A DNA stretch of 64,000 nucleotides from Hyposmocoma kahamanoa (GCF_003589595.1 NW_020653993.1:3974843-4038842), one strand, 5' to 3'. Counted from the first letter of the stretch, positions 52,215 through 63,559 are shown. Numbers and translations: made by a program. The notes: generated from the sequence alone by a model not told the origin.

Positions 52215-53405
52215 TGAATAACCACGAAAATCTTAAAATCTATATGATTAAAATGTTTTCCACACACAACGTATGAGTAATTTGGAAACGTTTTGTTTTG
52301 GGTATTGTACTAGTATCATTTCATTGGGATTCCTTAGGCTTCTGGCAATTACGTGCTTCGCTATTATGAATATCGATAGATTTCGTTTCACAAATATACC
52401 AACTTCGAGTATGTATTTGCATGAGAGGGGCAATATTCTCAGTGTTTTGAAGTGCGGACGACATTACCATAGCTTTTGAGCCATAAAAAGCTTCTCAAAG
52501 TCTGTGCCGCTGCCCCATATTATGACACCGTATCTAATATAGATTAAATATACGCAAAATAGGCTGTCAAAACCGTGCATTTATTCGCCACTTTTGACAA
52601 TTTGTAAAAAGCAAACCTCGAACCAATTTATTTTAGTGCACACTTTGTTCATAACAAGATTAAAATATAATTTATCTATTAATAAATTACTCAACAAATT
52701 ATTTTATGAGTGATCTTCTTTTCTTTTACTTATTTCAGAATTTGAGTCAACGGTCTTTGAGTTCTTGAGAGGACACAACATCAACTTTTTCCCTTATCTG
52801 AACTAAATAACTTCGTCCAGATCTTCCTGGCTCTGGCTCTCCTTCATTTGATCTTCCTAATTTAACCTACACACCGAAGAATGTTCACGAAGTTCTCTTC
52901 GAAGATGCTTTCCGCTGGCTTGTTGGAGTACAGCCTAAACTTTCTTAGAGGATATTCGCGCTTAGTACTAGAGCTCTTGATTGGTGATGATACTGTTGTT
53001 AGTCCAATTGCTCCGATTCAATTCATATTTTTTTCAGCTAATACTTTTTAACGGATTTTAGTTTTCTCGCGTTCCTGTAAACCCGGTGTCAGATATATAG
53101 AAACTTCAATCATACAATGTATAGGGGGCCTTATATAGAACTCCGCGCACGAGAATAGGTAATAAACTTGGGTATTAGTTCCGGTATGGCGCTCAAAAGT
53201 GTCAAGTTAGTTCGGAACATGTTATTGTAGCCTCACAGTGACACGAACGCGTCTTTAGTCGACACTCGTTTGCGGTGTGGATTGGGGGAGGATAGACAGA
53301 TTATAATAACAAAATGGTGTACTTAGTCATACTATGGGATAGGTTTTTATTAATATCGACATTGCACGTCATTCATAGAAAATTATTCTTTAAAAAGACG
53401 TAAAA
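52215..53405. other. No recognisable gene or repeat
   Basis: About 1.2 kb of unique-looking sequence with no domain-bearing frame. Confidence 0.45.
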
Positions 53406-53410
53406 TACAC

Positions 53411-53521
53411 TAACTACCTCCATGGCCGAACGGTTAACATGCTGGAATACCACACAGAGGTCCCGGGTTCAATTCCCGAATATTTGCACAGCCTATATTC
53501 GTGAGTGTGGGTGTAACTTGT
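53411..53521 (+). mobile_element. sineB copy, 3'-truncated
   Basis: CTACCTCCATGGCCGAACGG, ACACAGAGGTCCCGGGTTC (B box), then GCCTATATTCGTGAGTGTGG and GTGTAACTTG. It runs directly into a tRNA-like element E. Confidence 0.75.
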
Positions 53522-53522
53522 C

Positions 53523-53745
53523 TGCGCACAGATGGCGCTACGGCAAAAAAGTTATTAAAACCAAAAACCGTTCCGTGGCTTAGTTAGCATAGAATCTGGC
53601 ACGGTTTGTAGGAAGATGTTGGTTCGTATCTAGCCGCATCGAAATGTTTGATCTTTGTATTATAACAAACTAGTGGAATAATTTCACAAAAATAATTGAA
53701 TAACATGGTGGTCAAAACATCGTAACATTCAATGAAATTATTAAT
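53523..53745 (+). mobile_element. tRNA-like element E (type a), with 3' module
   Basis: AGATGGCGCTACGGC, CCGTTCCGTGGCTTAGTTAG (A box), GGTTCGTATCTAGCC (B box), TTTGATCTTTGTAT, then the 3' module ACTAGTGGAATAATTTCACA and AACATGGTGGTCAAAACATC. The most complete single E element. Confidence 0.7.
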
Positions 53746-53749
53746 TACA

Positions 53750-54375
53750 AACATTTTTCATTCAAAGATTTTTAGTAAAAAACTAATCTGGAAAAGAAAT
53801 CAAAAACTTCACGCTTGGATTTCACAGAGACATAACTTGTACAGAAAGTTAAAGAGAATAGTCACGGAGTAATTGTTTTTATAAGTTTGAAAAACGTGGG
53901 GTTCCATTTTTCGCTATGAAATAAATAATCATTCAAAAGGCATCTGTGTATAATTTATAAAACACTAGTGTACAATTTATTGTACTTTCCGAATCCAAGC
54001 GAAATTAAATTTTAATCAACCATTAGCGAATGTTTAGGTTTCCAACAATAAGTCATCAATAAATTAACTTCTTTACCGTTGACCATCAAACAAAGGTCTC
54101 TGACAATTTTAGTCAACTGATAAATGTATATTTTTAACTACAAATCATTCAACACGGTTCCAAAATTATAATATTAATTTAATTGTGTGCGTTAAATATC
54201 TTTTACAGTTTTCTTTCGCTATAATAGCCATAAATCCTAACTACAACTACAGTTTTATACAACAGAGGTTCCTAAAGTTTTTGCCCCGTATGCCACGTGC
54301 CAATTTTTAACAGACTTCAAGGAGGAAGTTCTCAATAAGACTGTTAAAAAATCACATATTAACAATGAGCTATAA
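53750..54375. other. No recognisable gene or repeat
   Basis: Nothing identified. Confidence 0.45.
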
Positions 54376-54379
54376 TTAT

Positions 54380-54556
54380 TAATACAAAGTTCAGATGCAA
54401 AGAAAAATTCCTTCTGACAGGACTCAAACCTGCGCAGTATGCCAAACTACGGACAATTTATATTTGAACTTTGTATTAATGATTATAACAAACTAGTGCA
54501 GTAATTTCACAAAAAATAAATGGATATCATGGTAGTACAACATCATGGTCGTCAAA
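54380..54556. mobile_element. Element E (type b), deleted, foldback ends
   Basis: The minus strand reads GGCATACTGCGCAGGTTTGA then GTCCTGTCAGAAGG, the acceptor start and T arm of the type b tRNA-like unit at 33.4 kb with everything between deleted. TAATACAAAGTTCAGAT on the left is repeated inverted as ATTTGAACTTTGTATTA on the right. The 3' module ACTAGTGCAGTAATTTCACA follows at 54492. Confidence 0.55.
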
Positions 54557-54559
54557 GTC

Positions 54560-56140
54560 AAAGATTAAGTCAAAGTCAAAGATTATTTATTCCATAGGTA
54601 AAATAAATTTACACTTGAAAACGTCACATTTAAGCTACTGCTCGTTCACTACTCTGACCTCCCTGAGAAGAACGAGCAAGAAACTCTAGGGATTGCTCTT
54701 ATCAAATAAACTTAAATGCTATGGAATACACTTTGAATCAAATTTGTGTGGATTCTGGAGCCGTGTCGTCTTTCCATACATCTTTATCTAACACGTAGTC
54801 TTCAATTTTGTAATATGATTTTTCGATCAAAATATTTTTAATGTAGTTTTTAATCTTAGGAATGATAAACTTATTATATGCTCCGGAATCTTATTGTAAA
54901 AACGTTTACAGTTCCCCTTAAAAGAGTTGTTTACTTTGGTTAAACGAAATCGTAGTACCATGAGTTTGGACTTAGCTCTAAGGTTAATATTATGGATATC
55001 TTCTTTCTTATTGAAATTATGTATATTTTTACGGGCATATAAAATATCTGAGTAAATGTACTGTGATGCCACAGTCATGATACCAGTCTCCTTAAACTTT
55101 TCTCTGAGAGAAACCCGAAAGCCTAGACGGTACTAAGAACGAATCGCTCGTTTTTGCAACACAAATATGAGTTGACTATCTTCCGCTTTACCCCACATGA
55201 GAATCCCGTAGGACATTATACTATAGAAGTAACTAAAGTAAACTAGTCTAGCTGTACTAACATCGGTAAGCTCACGTATTCTGCGGACTGCGTATGCAGC
55301 GGAGCTTAATCTGCTGGCCAGGGCAGATGTATGTGGAAACCATTGAAGTTTACTATCTAAGGTCACTCCCAAGAAGACTGCTTTATTAACAAGATCTAAC
55401 TTTTCTCCGTTTATTTCTATGCTTGGACTAATCGATTTTACGTTAGGTAATTCAAATTTAACACATTTTGTCTTCTTGGCATTAAGCAATAAATTGTTCT
55501 TAGAGAGGGTATTATTAATATGATCATAGTTAATGTCATGTCTGTCAGTTTTAAAACCAAGGATATATCATCAGCAAACAACACTATTTCGCAATGGTCT
55601 TTAACAAAGAATAGCAGATCATTAATATAAATCAGAAATAAGGAAGATCCAAGTATTGAGCCCTGCGGAACACCCATTTTTACCAGTGAACCCAAAGAAG
55701 TCACTCCATTTATGTCTACTTTCTGAATTCTACCGTTGATATAAGACGAGACAAATTTCGACGCCTTTCCATTTACACCGTAATGTTCCAACTTCCTATT
55801 AAGAGTAATATGATCAACGCAATCAAATGCCTTTGAGAGGTCACAGAAAATACCAATAACGTTCTGGGACCTTTCCCAAGCATCAAAGATGTGTTTTAGT
55901 AGCACTACTCCCGCATCGCCAGTCGATCTACCACTAGTAAACCCGTATTGTTCACTATGAAAAATATGATTACTACCAAAATAGGACAGTAATTAAGTCA
56001 GCATAACCTTTTCGAATATTTTACTTAAAGCTAGTAAAATTGAAATGGGCCTATAGTTGCTAGGATCAACTTTCCTACCGCTTTTGAATAAGGGAATAAC
56101 CTTGCTGTGTTTAATTAAATCGGGATGATTATCAATTTAC
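54560..56140 (-). mobile_element. Jockey/CR1-type LINE, 5'-truncated
   Basis: About 1.6 kb on the minus strand: reverse-transcriptase remnant (54827-56138), 3' untranslated sequence with CTAGAGTTTCTTGCTCGTTC, and a tail of TTTGACTTTGAC-like units at about 54552-54590. The same 3' end occurs at 1478-1604. Confidence 0.85.
54827..56138 (-). pseudogene. LINE reverse transcriptase remnant
   Basis: Reading from 56138 downwards the frame gives KVIPLFKSGRKVDPSNYRPI and ALSKIFEKVML, then GIFCDLSKAFDCVDH (motif A, Asp present), MGVPQGSILG (motif B) and FADDISLV (catalytic Asp pair). After a frameshift come NAKKTKCVKFEL and FLGVTLDSKLQW, then SYGILMWGKAEDSQ and FKGNCKRFYNKIPEHI. Known disruptions are a stop at 55993-55995, a frameshift near 55545 and a stop near 55130. 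The N-terminal endonuclease and ORF1 are absent. It copied its own RNA into DNA at target sites when intact, but is dead here. Confidence 0.9.
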
Positions 56141-56337
56141 ACACATAGACTGCTGGACATAAACCTCCCCCTGATCACGCCAACTTTCCCGATCATGTGC
56201 CGAAAGCATGCAGCCGCTACCGGCCACCCTTCCCTGCTCAGCAGTCCATCGTGCCGCGTTGCGTCCTGCATTATGTGTACCTTGACGTGCTCGTCTCTCC
56301 TAAACAAGTCTGCTCTATCGGCCATCGTGATATTCAA
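56140..56337 (-). pseudogene. RTE/SINE-like tail fragment
   Basis: The minus strand carries ARGCACGATGGACTGCTGA-like sequence, GCATGCTTTCGGCACATGAT, and TTATGTCCAGCAGTCTATGT at its end, resembling the GAGGTCTATGTCCAGCAGTGG tail of RTE-type elements such as 45976-46330. The 66-codon frame contains MIGKVGVIRGRFMSSS. Assignment is approximate. Confidence 0.4.
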
Positions 56338-56390
56338 TGAAAATCAATGTAACATTGGATTGGATCTGGTTATGCACTCCAGGCAGATCT

Positions 56391-56622
56391 CAGGTATTTG
56401 CAATCCGATTTTGATGATTCTTTTGTTGTTGGAAAGAGGGTACATCAGTGTTGATCCCATTTAAATTTGAAGAAAATATTTCACTTCTAATGGTAGGAAA
56501 TTAGGCGATGTATCCGGTTTTGCGCACTTTCCGTTAACCGATTTCAATAAAACTTGGCAAGTAGATGTAATTCCACGAACTTTTGAGTTCGGTTTTATTT
56601 AGTACTCTGTACTGAGATTATT
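56391..56622 (+). repeat. repC copy, 5'-truncated
   Basis: CAGGTATTTGCAATCCGATT, TTGATGATTCTTTTGTTG, GTTAACCGATTTCAATAAAA, CTTGGCAAGTAGATGTAATT and TAGTACTCTGTACTGAGATT. The AACCGACTT start is missing. Confidence 0.65.
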
Positions 56623-56848
56623 ATTAAATTAAGTTTCAGATGCGCCGCTATTGATTAATGATAGATATAATTTCTAAACTCTATGTCTTTTACGATAAGA
56701 ATAGCACAAAAAGAAAAATGTCGAACTTGTTATGCTTTGTCGTTATCGCCAAAGTTAATAAGCAGGTTGACGATCACTGTAAAATTAGAGTCTAATACAC
56801 GGAGAAATATTGCAACATTGATTTGATTTGTATAATATGTTAAGTAAA

Positions 56849-56878
56849 GCTCAATTTATAATGCCGCGAAACGGAATT
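56849..56878 (+). repeat. Short repeat GCTCAATTTATAATGCCGCG
   Basis: Third copy of the motif at 7161 and 15574. Confidence 0.4.
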
Positions 56879-57068
56879 TAAATAAAATTTTGTATGGTCG
56901 ATGCCCTAAGATACTTGACCCCCTAACCATGTATTTGGTTCTGAGTAGATCAGTGTGAAAAATATCTTTAGCAAAATTAAACTTTTAACCTATGAGCCGT
57001 ATGACTTCCTTATTGCACCATTAATGAATGACGTTTTAAGAAACTTTTTGAGCCAATTTGATATTTAA

Positions 57069-57684
57069 CCGCTCACGCGATACGTGCAGCCGTAGACGCA
57101 TACCACACCTAGAGGTGCCGGTGATGATTTTATACCGATTTATCGGATATCAAAGTTATAACAGGTAAAAGAATCAATTATATTATATTAATTGCTATTT
57201 CGGTAACTACTCTAGCAAACCAGAAAGTTTTTCATGCCTGGGTCTGTCATTTAAAAAAAATTAACAACTTCAAAAATACGTCACAACAATCGTGTGTGTT
57301 ATTGTTTGGGCTGGTGATTTCGGTGTTTATATATTGAAAACATACCGTAAGTAGCATTTTTTAAGTTTACCCTGAATATAAATGTTTATAAACTATACTT
57401 TAAGGAGCAATTTCATGGTAAACGTTAGAACCACTCAAACGGAATATTATCATATTTATCCAAGTACACCAAAAATTTCATTAGTGCTTTTTAAGTGCAG
57501 GATTTGCGGTGTATTACTGCATTTTATTTGAGATGTTTTTGTTTGTAGTACGGAGGGTATTTATTTAGCAATGCATAATAATCATTTTTATTTATAAAAA
57601 CTTGTATTTAAACTGAATGCTTTTCTAACGTGCAAAACCAAATAGCTGCCACTTTGCGGTAGGAGGAGCGCCTCGCGTGAGCGG
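57069..57684 (-). mobile_element. mitD copy 2 (MITE-like, 616 bp)
   Basis: Begins CCGCTCACGCGATACG and ends CTCGCGTGAGCGG, an inverted pair of at least 13 bp. It matches 42425-43032 in opposite orientation along its length. TTAA lies immediately left and ATAA immediately right, so a TTAA-type duplication is possible but not shown. Confidence 0.8.
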
Positions 57685-57769
57685 ATAATTATATTAATAT
57701 AAATTTCAACCAAAAAACTGGAATTGTTCTCTCAGAACGAAAAGGTCAGCTAGGGGCTCAAGTATCTGA

Positions 57770-57860
57770 GGACAATGTGGTCGTGCTCCTGGTGATCGAC
57801 GACACTCCTGATACGTAAAGGTTTGAGGAGCATTGCCACTGCACTGTGTCTGTCATTTCA
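57770..57860 (+). repeat. repA fragment, diverged
   Basis: GTCGTGCTCCTGGTGATCGA, CGACACTCCTGATACG and GAGGAGCATTGCCACTGC follow repA order with many changes. Confidence 0.4.
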
Positions 57861-57864
57861 CTAC

Positions 57865-58245
57865 GTTACGTTAACTCTTAAGAGTCTATACTACTTCACT
57901 CGAATTCAATTTTTTCTCGTTATAATACGATTTATTTTGCTTGGGTCGAGCGGCAGAGACACTGGCCTTATTTCAGAATTTATTTTTAATAAACGCCATC
58001 TGAAAAATTGTATATCGTATACTATAAGTATTTTATTTAGTTCAGTTGGTATATAAATAAATCATTGGTGGTTTTCTTGTAAAATTTCGAGATAAGTTTG
58101 TGTTTTTTTTGTACCAAGAAAATTTTTAGGAATCGTATTTTCACACCATATAGTAATCAGTGTATTTCCTCAATTTTACTTCATACTTTTCCAGTGATTG
58201 ATTTAACACTCACTGTTAAGCGGAATCAATCAAAGCCATTTGAGA
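57865..58245. other. No recognisable gene or repeat
   Basis: Nothing identified. Confidence 0.45.
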
Positions 58246-58252
58246 TTGTATA

Positions 58253-58344
58253 GGCTCTTAAAAACCGGAACACAGTCATGCTCACATTACCGTTTGCCGG
58301 CAGATATGGTGGCAGTAAACCTTTCACAAGGTTTACTACTTCTA
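58253..58344 (+). repeat. repA copy, 3' end
   Basis: AAAAACCGGAACACAGTCAT, GCTCACATTACCGTTTGCCG and CCTTTCACAAGGTTTACTAC. Confidence 0.6.
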
Positions 58345-58630
58345 AAATTCCTACTAATACGAATTATTTACATCACAACATACCACGTACCATTCCTTTT
58401 CTGTACGTCTGCCTTACCTTGCGCGGATTGACAATCCTTTCATCTCGATGGCAAGCATAAGCGCCCAGTTACAAGAAAGATTTCGCGCGGCCGCCGCGCG
58501 GCGACCGCCCAGTTACCACGCTTTCATGTACATTACTGGCGAATCTGAATTTCATTTACTAGGCAATAACATTTAAATTCCACTGAATAACACAACCGCG
58601 CGGGTTGCTGCATAGAACAAATTCCGCTTA
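58345..58630. other. Unassigned, with a GC-rich palindrome
   Basis: GCGCGGCCGCCGCGC near 58488-58502 is a palindrome-like GC island flanked by CGCCCAGTTAC on both sides (about 58462 and 58506), a small direct repeat. Confidence 0.4.
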
Positions 58631-58985
58631 TTCCCAGTTGTGACCACTGGCGACAAATGGGAAAAACTCCTATATGTTACCAGGTGGTGACAAACGGGAT
58701 AAAAATGTCTCAGATGTTACCAGTGGTGATTTCCAGTGGCGACAAATGGGAAAAAAATCCCATATGTTACTAGGTGGTGACAAACGGGATAAAAAAACCC
58801 TGTTGTTGCCAGTGGTGATTTTTACTGGCGACAAATGAGAAAAAAAATTCCATATGTTACCAGGTAGTGACAAGCGGGATAAAAAGATCTGTTATTGCCG
58901 CTGGCGGCAAATGGAATTTAAAATATCCCAGTAGGTTGGCAGTGGTAAAAAAAAACCAAATGGAATAGAAAATTCCAATTAATGT
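58631..58985 (+). repeat. 89-bp minisatellite, about 3.5 units
   Basis: CGACAAATGG or CGACAAATGA recurs at 58651, 58740 and 58829, exactly 89 bp apart; a fourth, altered CGGCAAATGG is at 58905. Each unit contains two related half-units, GACAAATGGGAAAAA and GACAAACGGGATAAAAA, each followed by ATGTTACCAG or similar. The last units are degraded. Confidence 0.85.
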
Positions 58986-58999
58986 AAGTTTATTGCCGC

Positions 59000-60165
59000 C
59001 ATCGAAAGGGAATAAAATAAAATTCGAGTTTAATGACAAAAGTATAGATCTTAATCGCGTTTAACGATACTCGTCGAAAAATTGTGGGGTGGTTCCTTTC
59101 CTCACTGGAAACCAAGTAGCAAACATGCATAGTACAAACATTTACGCCCTTTTCCGGGTTGTTCATATCTTTCACCTTATTAACACGCATTAATACCCTC
59201 GATTCAGGCTACTCTTGACCCATTAACAAAAAACCCTTTATATTATTATCACCTTTTTATTTGTCAAAGATCACTTTATGCTAGTCATCAATTACACCTG
59301 TAACCATTTGGTACCAAAACAAAGGGCTGATATACCCCTAACAAATTATTAACAGACCTGTGTTTAATATTCGGGGACAAAGATCTTATTTGATGCTTAC
59401 TAATAATTGGTTTTACGTGGATGTATAGCAAATGGAAATAAGAAACGAATTATAGTACAGAGTAATAGTGTACATATAGTATATGTACGTGCTATTTCCT
59501 TCCAGGCACTAGTGCAATGCTTTCCCATAACTTTGTCCGTGAAGCAGATTTTAACATAATCGAAGTTTGTAAATAAGTCATGACTGCATCATTGTCGCAG
59601 TTGCAGAGACATCATTGTCGGTAAATTCAATTGAATCGAAGTCAATGAAAATTCTCTTAGGCTAAGAACAGTAGGTCGCGCCCGCCGTCGCCGAATGGAT
59701 CGCAAACCGCAAACTTGGTGGGAGATATTTATAATCCATCGAGATTGACAATTCATTTTCAAATATTACATAACAGAAATGCGCGGGCGACGGCCGCCAT
59801 GCGCGCGTCACTAATACAGGCGTAAAACGGGTCATGAAGTGTGCTACTAAATTTTAATTTTTTTTTATCCCATTGTTCTCGGTCTTGTGCAACATCTGGA
59901 TAGTCATTTAAAAAGAAGTCTAAGAAGTCATCCCTTTAAGCCACGGTGGGTGCGGATGCAAACCGCACCGCGAATTCTTGGCTTTAGGTCGAACAAAAAT
60001 AATTCGGCTGTTTCTCAACCGATATACATGTAATTTTATACCAGTATAAAAAATACAGTTCTACAGATCATGCTGAAGCGTAGTTTTGTCACAATAACTC
60101 GCTTCCCATATCCAGGCCAGCCCGTCCATTATTTCTTTTCTAGCCGTACGTGAGCTGAACTATCT
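59000..60165. other. No recognisable gene
   Basis: About 1.1 kb. GGTGCGG/CCGCACC at 59949-59969 forms a 7-bp hairpin, and CGCCCGCCGTCGCC (about 59680) partly mirrors GCGGGCGACGGC (about 59783). Otherwise unassigned. Confidence 0.4.
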
Positions 60166-60170
60166 TTAAA

Positions 60171-60206
60171 GTTGAACTCTTTCACAAGAAGCTGTACTGA
60201 TACTAA
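60171..60206 (+). repeat. repA 3'-end fragment
   Basis: GAACTCTTTCACAAGAAGCT followed by GTACTGATACTAAA. Confidence 0.5.
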
Positions 60207-60209
60207 ATA

Positions 60210-60735
60210 TATTTATACCAATATATGTGTGAATATTGACTTTATGCATTCTACGTTATATTATTTTTTCTATTTATTTATAATGTTTATATAAGTGTCG
60301 ATAATTTTGAATTTATCTGTTAGTTTATAACATTTCTCTCTCTTTCGCTCTCACACGCTGTTGTTATTATTTTTGTTCTCATTGCTTGCGGTTGGCTGGA
60401 TGAGTATGTTCCAATAAGGAACATTAAATTATTCAATTTTAAAATTTTACGCACGAAAATGTATAAAACAGTAAAAAAAAGAAAGATTGTGTAATCGAAA
60501 TTCCGGCTAGGTATTTAATTACTGTATAGTCGATAACAAGCCTTTGTAATCTATCAATGTTACTGTAGCACTCATAACGGAGTTGCAAATTGGATCCAAC
60601 CATACAAAACGGAGCCACGCGCATATTTATTTCTATGGCAGATTTATAGTTCACATGTTGAGTTTGGGCTCGGAATTATTTTAGTTTGTATATAGTACCT
60701 ACATAGTACCTTTGGTATAATAAAACTTCATGAAG
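60210..60735. other. No recognisable gene or repeat
   Basis: Nothing identified. Confidence 0.45.
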
Positions 60736-60741
60736 GGTTTT

Positions 60742-61028
60742 TAGTAGCAGTAGAGCCCCTTGTGAAAGAGTTCGTCGAGAGAAGTACTGTCTAACTTATT
60801 TCTGCCGCCTAGCATTATAGTGAGCATTACTGCGTTTTGGTTTTGAAGAGTAAGGGCGCTGGTGAAATTACAGGCACGTGAGACTTGTCAACAGACGTCT
60901 CAGGGCGACAGACGCAATGGCAGTGCCCCTTTTGTCTGTATGATTTAAAGCTCTGATCGGCACTGCAACTGTTATGGCCAGACACACTTACTACAACTTG
61001 TTCGTCCCTTCACTTGGTATCATAAAAT
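60742..61028 (-). repeat. repA copy, full length
   Basis: Both termini: TAGTAGCAGTAGAGCCCCTT and CGTCCCTTCACTTGGTATCA. It includes TAGTGAGCATTACTGCG and GGTGAAATTACAGGCACGTG. A good reference copy. Confidence 0.85.
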
Positions 61029-61034
61029 AAATCT

Positions 61035-61640
61035 ATCTAAGCATAAAAATCTTATCGTAATGTCATTCGTAGAATCTACAAACCTCGCTCCGGAAAAATT
61101 GTTGTTTTACAGTGCCTTTAGCACTAAATGAATATTAAAAAAGTAGGTATACAACTTCTTTTTCAATAAAAGCAAATTTCCTATCTTAGCCGTATAAATT
61201 GATGTGTTATTTCTATTACAAACATTACCATTAGATTTATAGAATCATCCAGTATCCCTACATCGGTGGAAGCCGTTAGGCGCGGAATAGTGTGCATAAA
61301 ATCAGCACGTGCCTGGCAAAACTAATAGTTTGACGTAAAACGAAGATAGGTGGACCTGTTAAAGGGGAATTTTGGTTCTGATATAGCATTGGAAGGGTAG
61401 ATGACTTATTTTGTCAACACAAAATTTCTGCTCTGATTCACAGTACTAATGACCAGGATGATAACGTACAATACATTGCATGCATTGATCAGTATTTGAA
61501 GGGCTGTGTTCCTAAAATTGGTTGTATTATCTCAAGCACAAATACACGCCCAAAACGTACTTGTATTTATTATTTTTGAACTTAGTTGAGTTTATTTTTC
61601 TGTTACTTTTTAGTAGGACGAAGCGACCTCATCGTAGTCA
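61035..61640. other. No recognisable gene or repeat
   Basis: Nothing identified. Confidence 0.45.
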
Positions 61641-61647
61641 TAAGATT

Positions 61648-61840
61648 TGTGTCTTAGGGTGACGGACGCAATAGCAATGCCTGTCATATCTGTACGATTA
61701 AAAATCAGTAGGGCTACCACGACCGCTAGCCCTACACAGTGGCATTGCAATTCTTATGGATAGGCATGTTGCTTATCACCACATGCATGACTTGTTCGTC
61801 ACTCGTTATCACTTGTCGTCACTTGCTATCACGAAAAAAT
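61648..61840 (-). repeat. repA copy, 5' half
   Basis: GTCTTAGGGTGACGGACGCA, GGCATTGCAATTCTTATGG and ATGACTTGTTCGTCACTCG. A small hairpin, GTAGGGCTA/TAGCCCTAC (61708-61735), interrupts it, and the 5' end has duplicated TCACTTG(T/C) units. Confidence 0.7.
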
Positions 61841-62033
61841 ATTTTTATATAAATAACTACTAGTTAAGTTTCACTATCTTTAATTCGGGCAACAAAAAAA
61901 GTGCTCGTTCTCTTGTCTAAAAAAAGAAATATTACCACTGGAGCTTACTTGTAAGATCTAAAGTAAGGAAGCTACGTTTCTGTGCCGCATGTTGACCTCC
62001 ACCTGGCAACTATATAATGACTTTGTTAAGAGC

Positions 62034-62186
62034 CCAGCCCATTACAGTTGCAGTGACACTGCCACTGCGCCTGAACTTCAAAACCGGAACGCAGTAGCTT
62101 ACATCACAGAGTAACGGTAGAAATAGGTAAGGTGGCAGCAGTTTCCCTGGGCGGACTCTTTCACATGGAGTTCTACTGATACTAAA
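62034..62186 (+). repeat. repA copy, internally deleted
   Basis: CATTACAGTTGCAGTGACAC joins to CTTCAAAACCGGAACGCAGT, then AGAAATAGGTAAGGTGGCAG, TTTCACATGGAGTTCTACTG and ATACTAAAA. The hairpin is damaged. Confidence 0.75.
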
Positions 62187-62189
62187 ACA

Positions 62190-63265
62190 TAACAAGCTTG
62201 TAGGTTAGTATCACTTATAGTTTAATTTAAAACAGTATGCTATGTCAATTAAAAAGTAAGGGAAGCCAGCGCAATCACAAACCCATGGGTACATCAAACT
62301 AAAGATTTTACAGGTCACAGCATGTAAAACATTGGAGATAATAGGGACATTACATTACTATGTCCACATTTTATTACTGAACCGGTCAGTAATTTCTATC
62401 ATGTGGACTATCTGACTGCCGATACGCCAATTATTGTGCAGGGACTGTGAAAATAAAAGGTTTTTGTTTTATCTTAGTTACTTTAACAAAAGAAGACGAA
62501 CCTCATAAAAGTAAATCAAGCGAATGTTTGGAGGCTAATTAAATAGTACAAGGAAAATCCATTAATTATTAGAATTCTTAGAATTTCATTGAAAACAATT
62601 TTCACAAATGAATTTCCTTAGGCATAATATATAAAGAAAAGCATAAACTTTGTGTGTTTTGTATTCTATCTAGTACCTCGGAGTGAATTCCGTTGCTCAG
62701 GTATGAGTACCATCGTTTTATAGCATTCATTTTCACATTCTTCGTTATTTGTTCGCTGTACTTCATTCTTGGTCTTCGTCTCTTTCTCTTTCTTCTTCTA
62801 CATTCTTCTCAATTATGACTCTCACAAATTTGTCATTACGTAACAAATGCCCAAATAACTTGAGCTTTTATTCTCTGTTATCTTTAAAAGATCTCTTTTC
62901 TTTCCAACATAAAACACGATTGTAAAAAAGGAGCAAATTTCACAACCACAGACAATTGAGTCTGCAGTAGTAATTGTCGTTTATTGCGTTATTCTCAATT
63001 TACTGTTGTTTTATAGTTTATTTTTAGAATTTTGGCTGGATCGGGAATTAGTGTCTGCGTTTCAGATTTTATTTTGGAGTTACATTATCTTGATTTAAGG
63101 ATAGCCACGTATTTTTATTCGCAGCATTTTCGAAATTCTTCGAGTCCGTTTTTGCGTTAACAGTGGATGGTGTTGTGAATATCAGATATTTCGAGAACTA
63201 GCAACACGTCCCATCATTGTCAGCCAAAAAATTGATATCGGCTACTAGGGAATTTCTATTCCCCA
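62190..63265. other. No recognisable gene or repeat
   Basis: About 1.1 kb. Nothing identified. Confidence 0.45.
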
Positions 63266-63270
63266 TTCAG

Positions 63271-63558
63271 ATAGTAGCACTAGATCTCCTTATGAAAGAG
63301 TTCGTCCAGGCTAGTACTGCCACCTAACATTACCTATTTCTGCTGCCAAGCAGTAATGTCAGCATTAATGTGTTCCTGTTTTGAAGGGTAAGGGTACTGA
63401 TGAAATTATAGGCACACGAGATTTGTCAACTTATGTCTCAGGGTGACGGACACAATGGCAGTGCCCCTCAGATCTTTGCGATTTAAAGCACTGAGTGGCA
63501 CTGCAACTGTTATGGACACGGCTTGTTCGTCCCGTCACTTCATATTATAAAAAAAAGG
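63271..63558 (-). repeat. repA copy, full length
   Basis: Both termini: AGTAGCACTAGATCTCC and TCGTCCCGTCACTTCATATT plus an A-run. It includes CTGCCAAGCAGTAATGTCAG, CTCAGGGTGACGGACAC and CAGATCTTTGCGATTTAAAG. Confidence 0.85.
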
Positions 63559-63559
63559 A

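Noticed and set aside
56195..56464. 89-codon plus-strand frame
   Set aside because: It runs antisense through a LINE-type tail and then into repC.
58670..58873. 67-codon repetitive minus-strand frame as a repeat protein
   Set aside because: It is the antisense translation of the 89-bp minisatellite; the period is not a multiple of three, so units do not share a frame.
257..63558. repA as a Helitron because of its hairpin near the 3' end
   Set aside because: The hairpin is 70-90 bp from the end rather than about 10, the ends are not TC...CTRR, and the insertion at 36 kb shows a flanking GAAT pair rather than A/T insertion without duplication.
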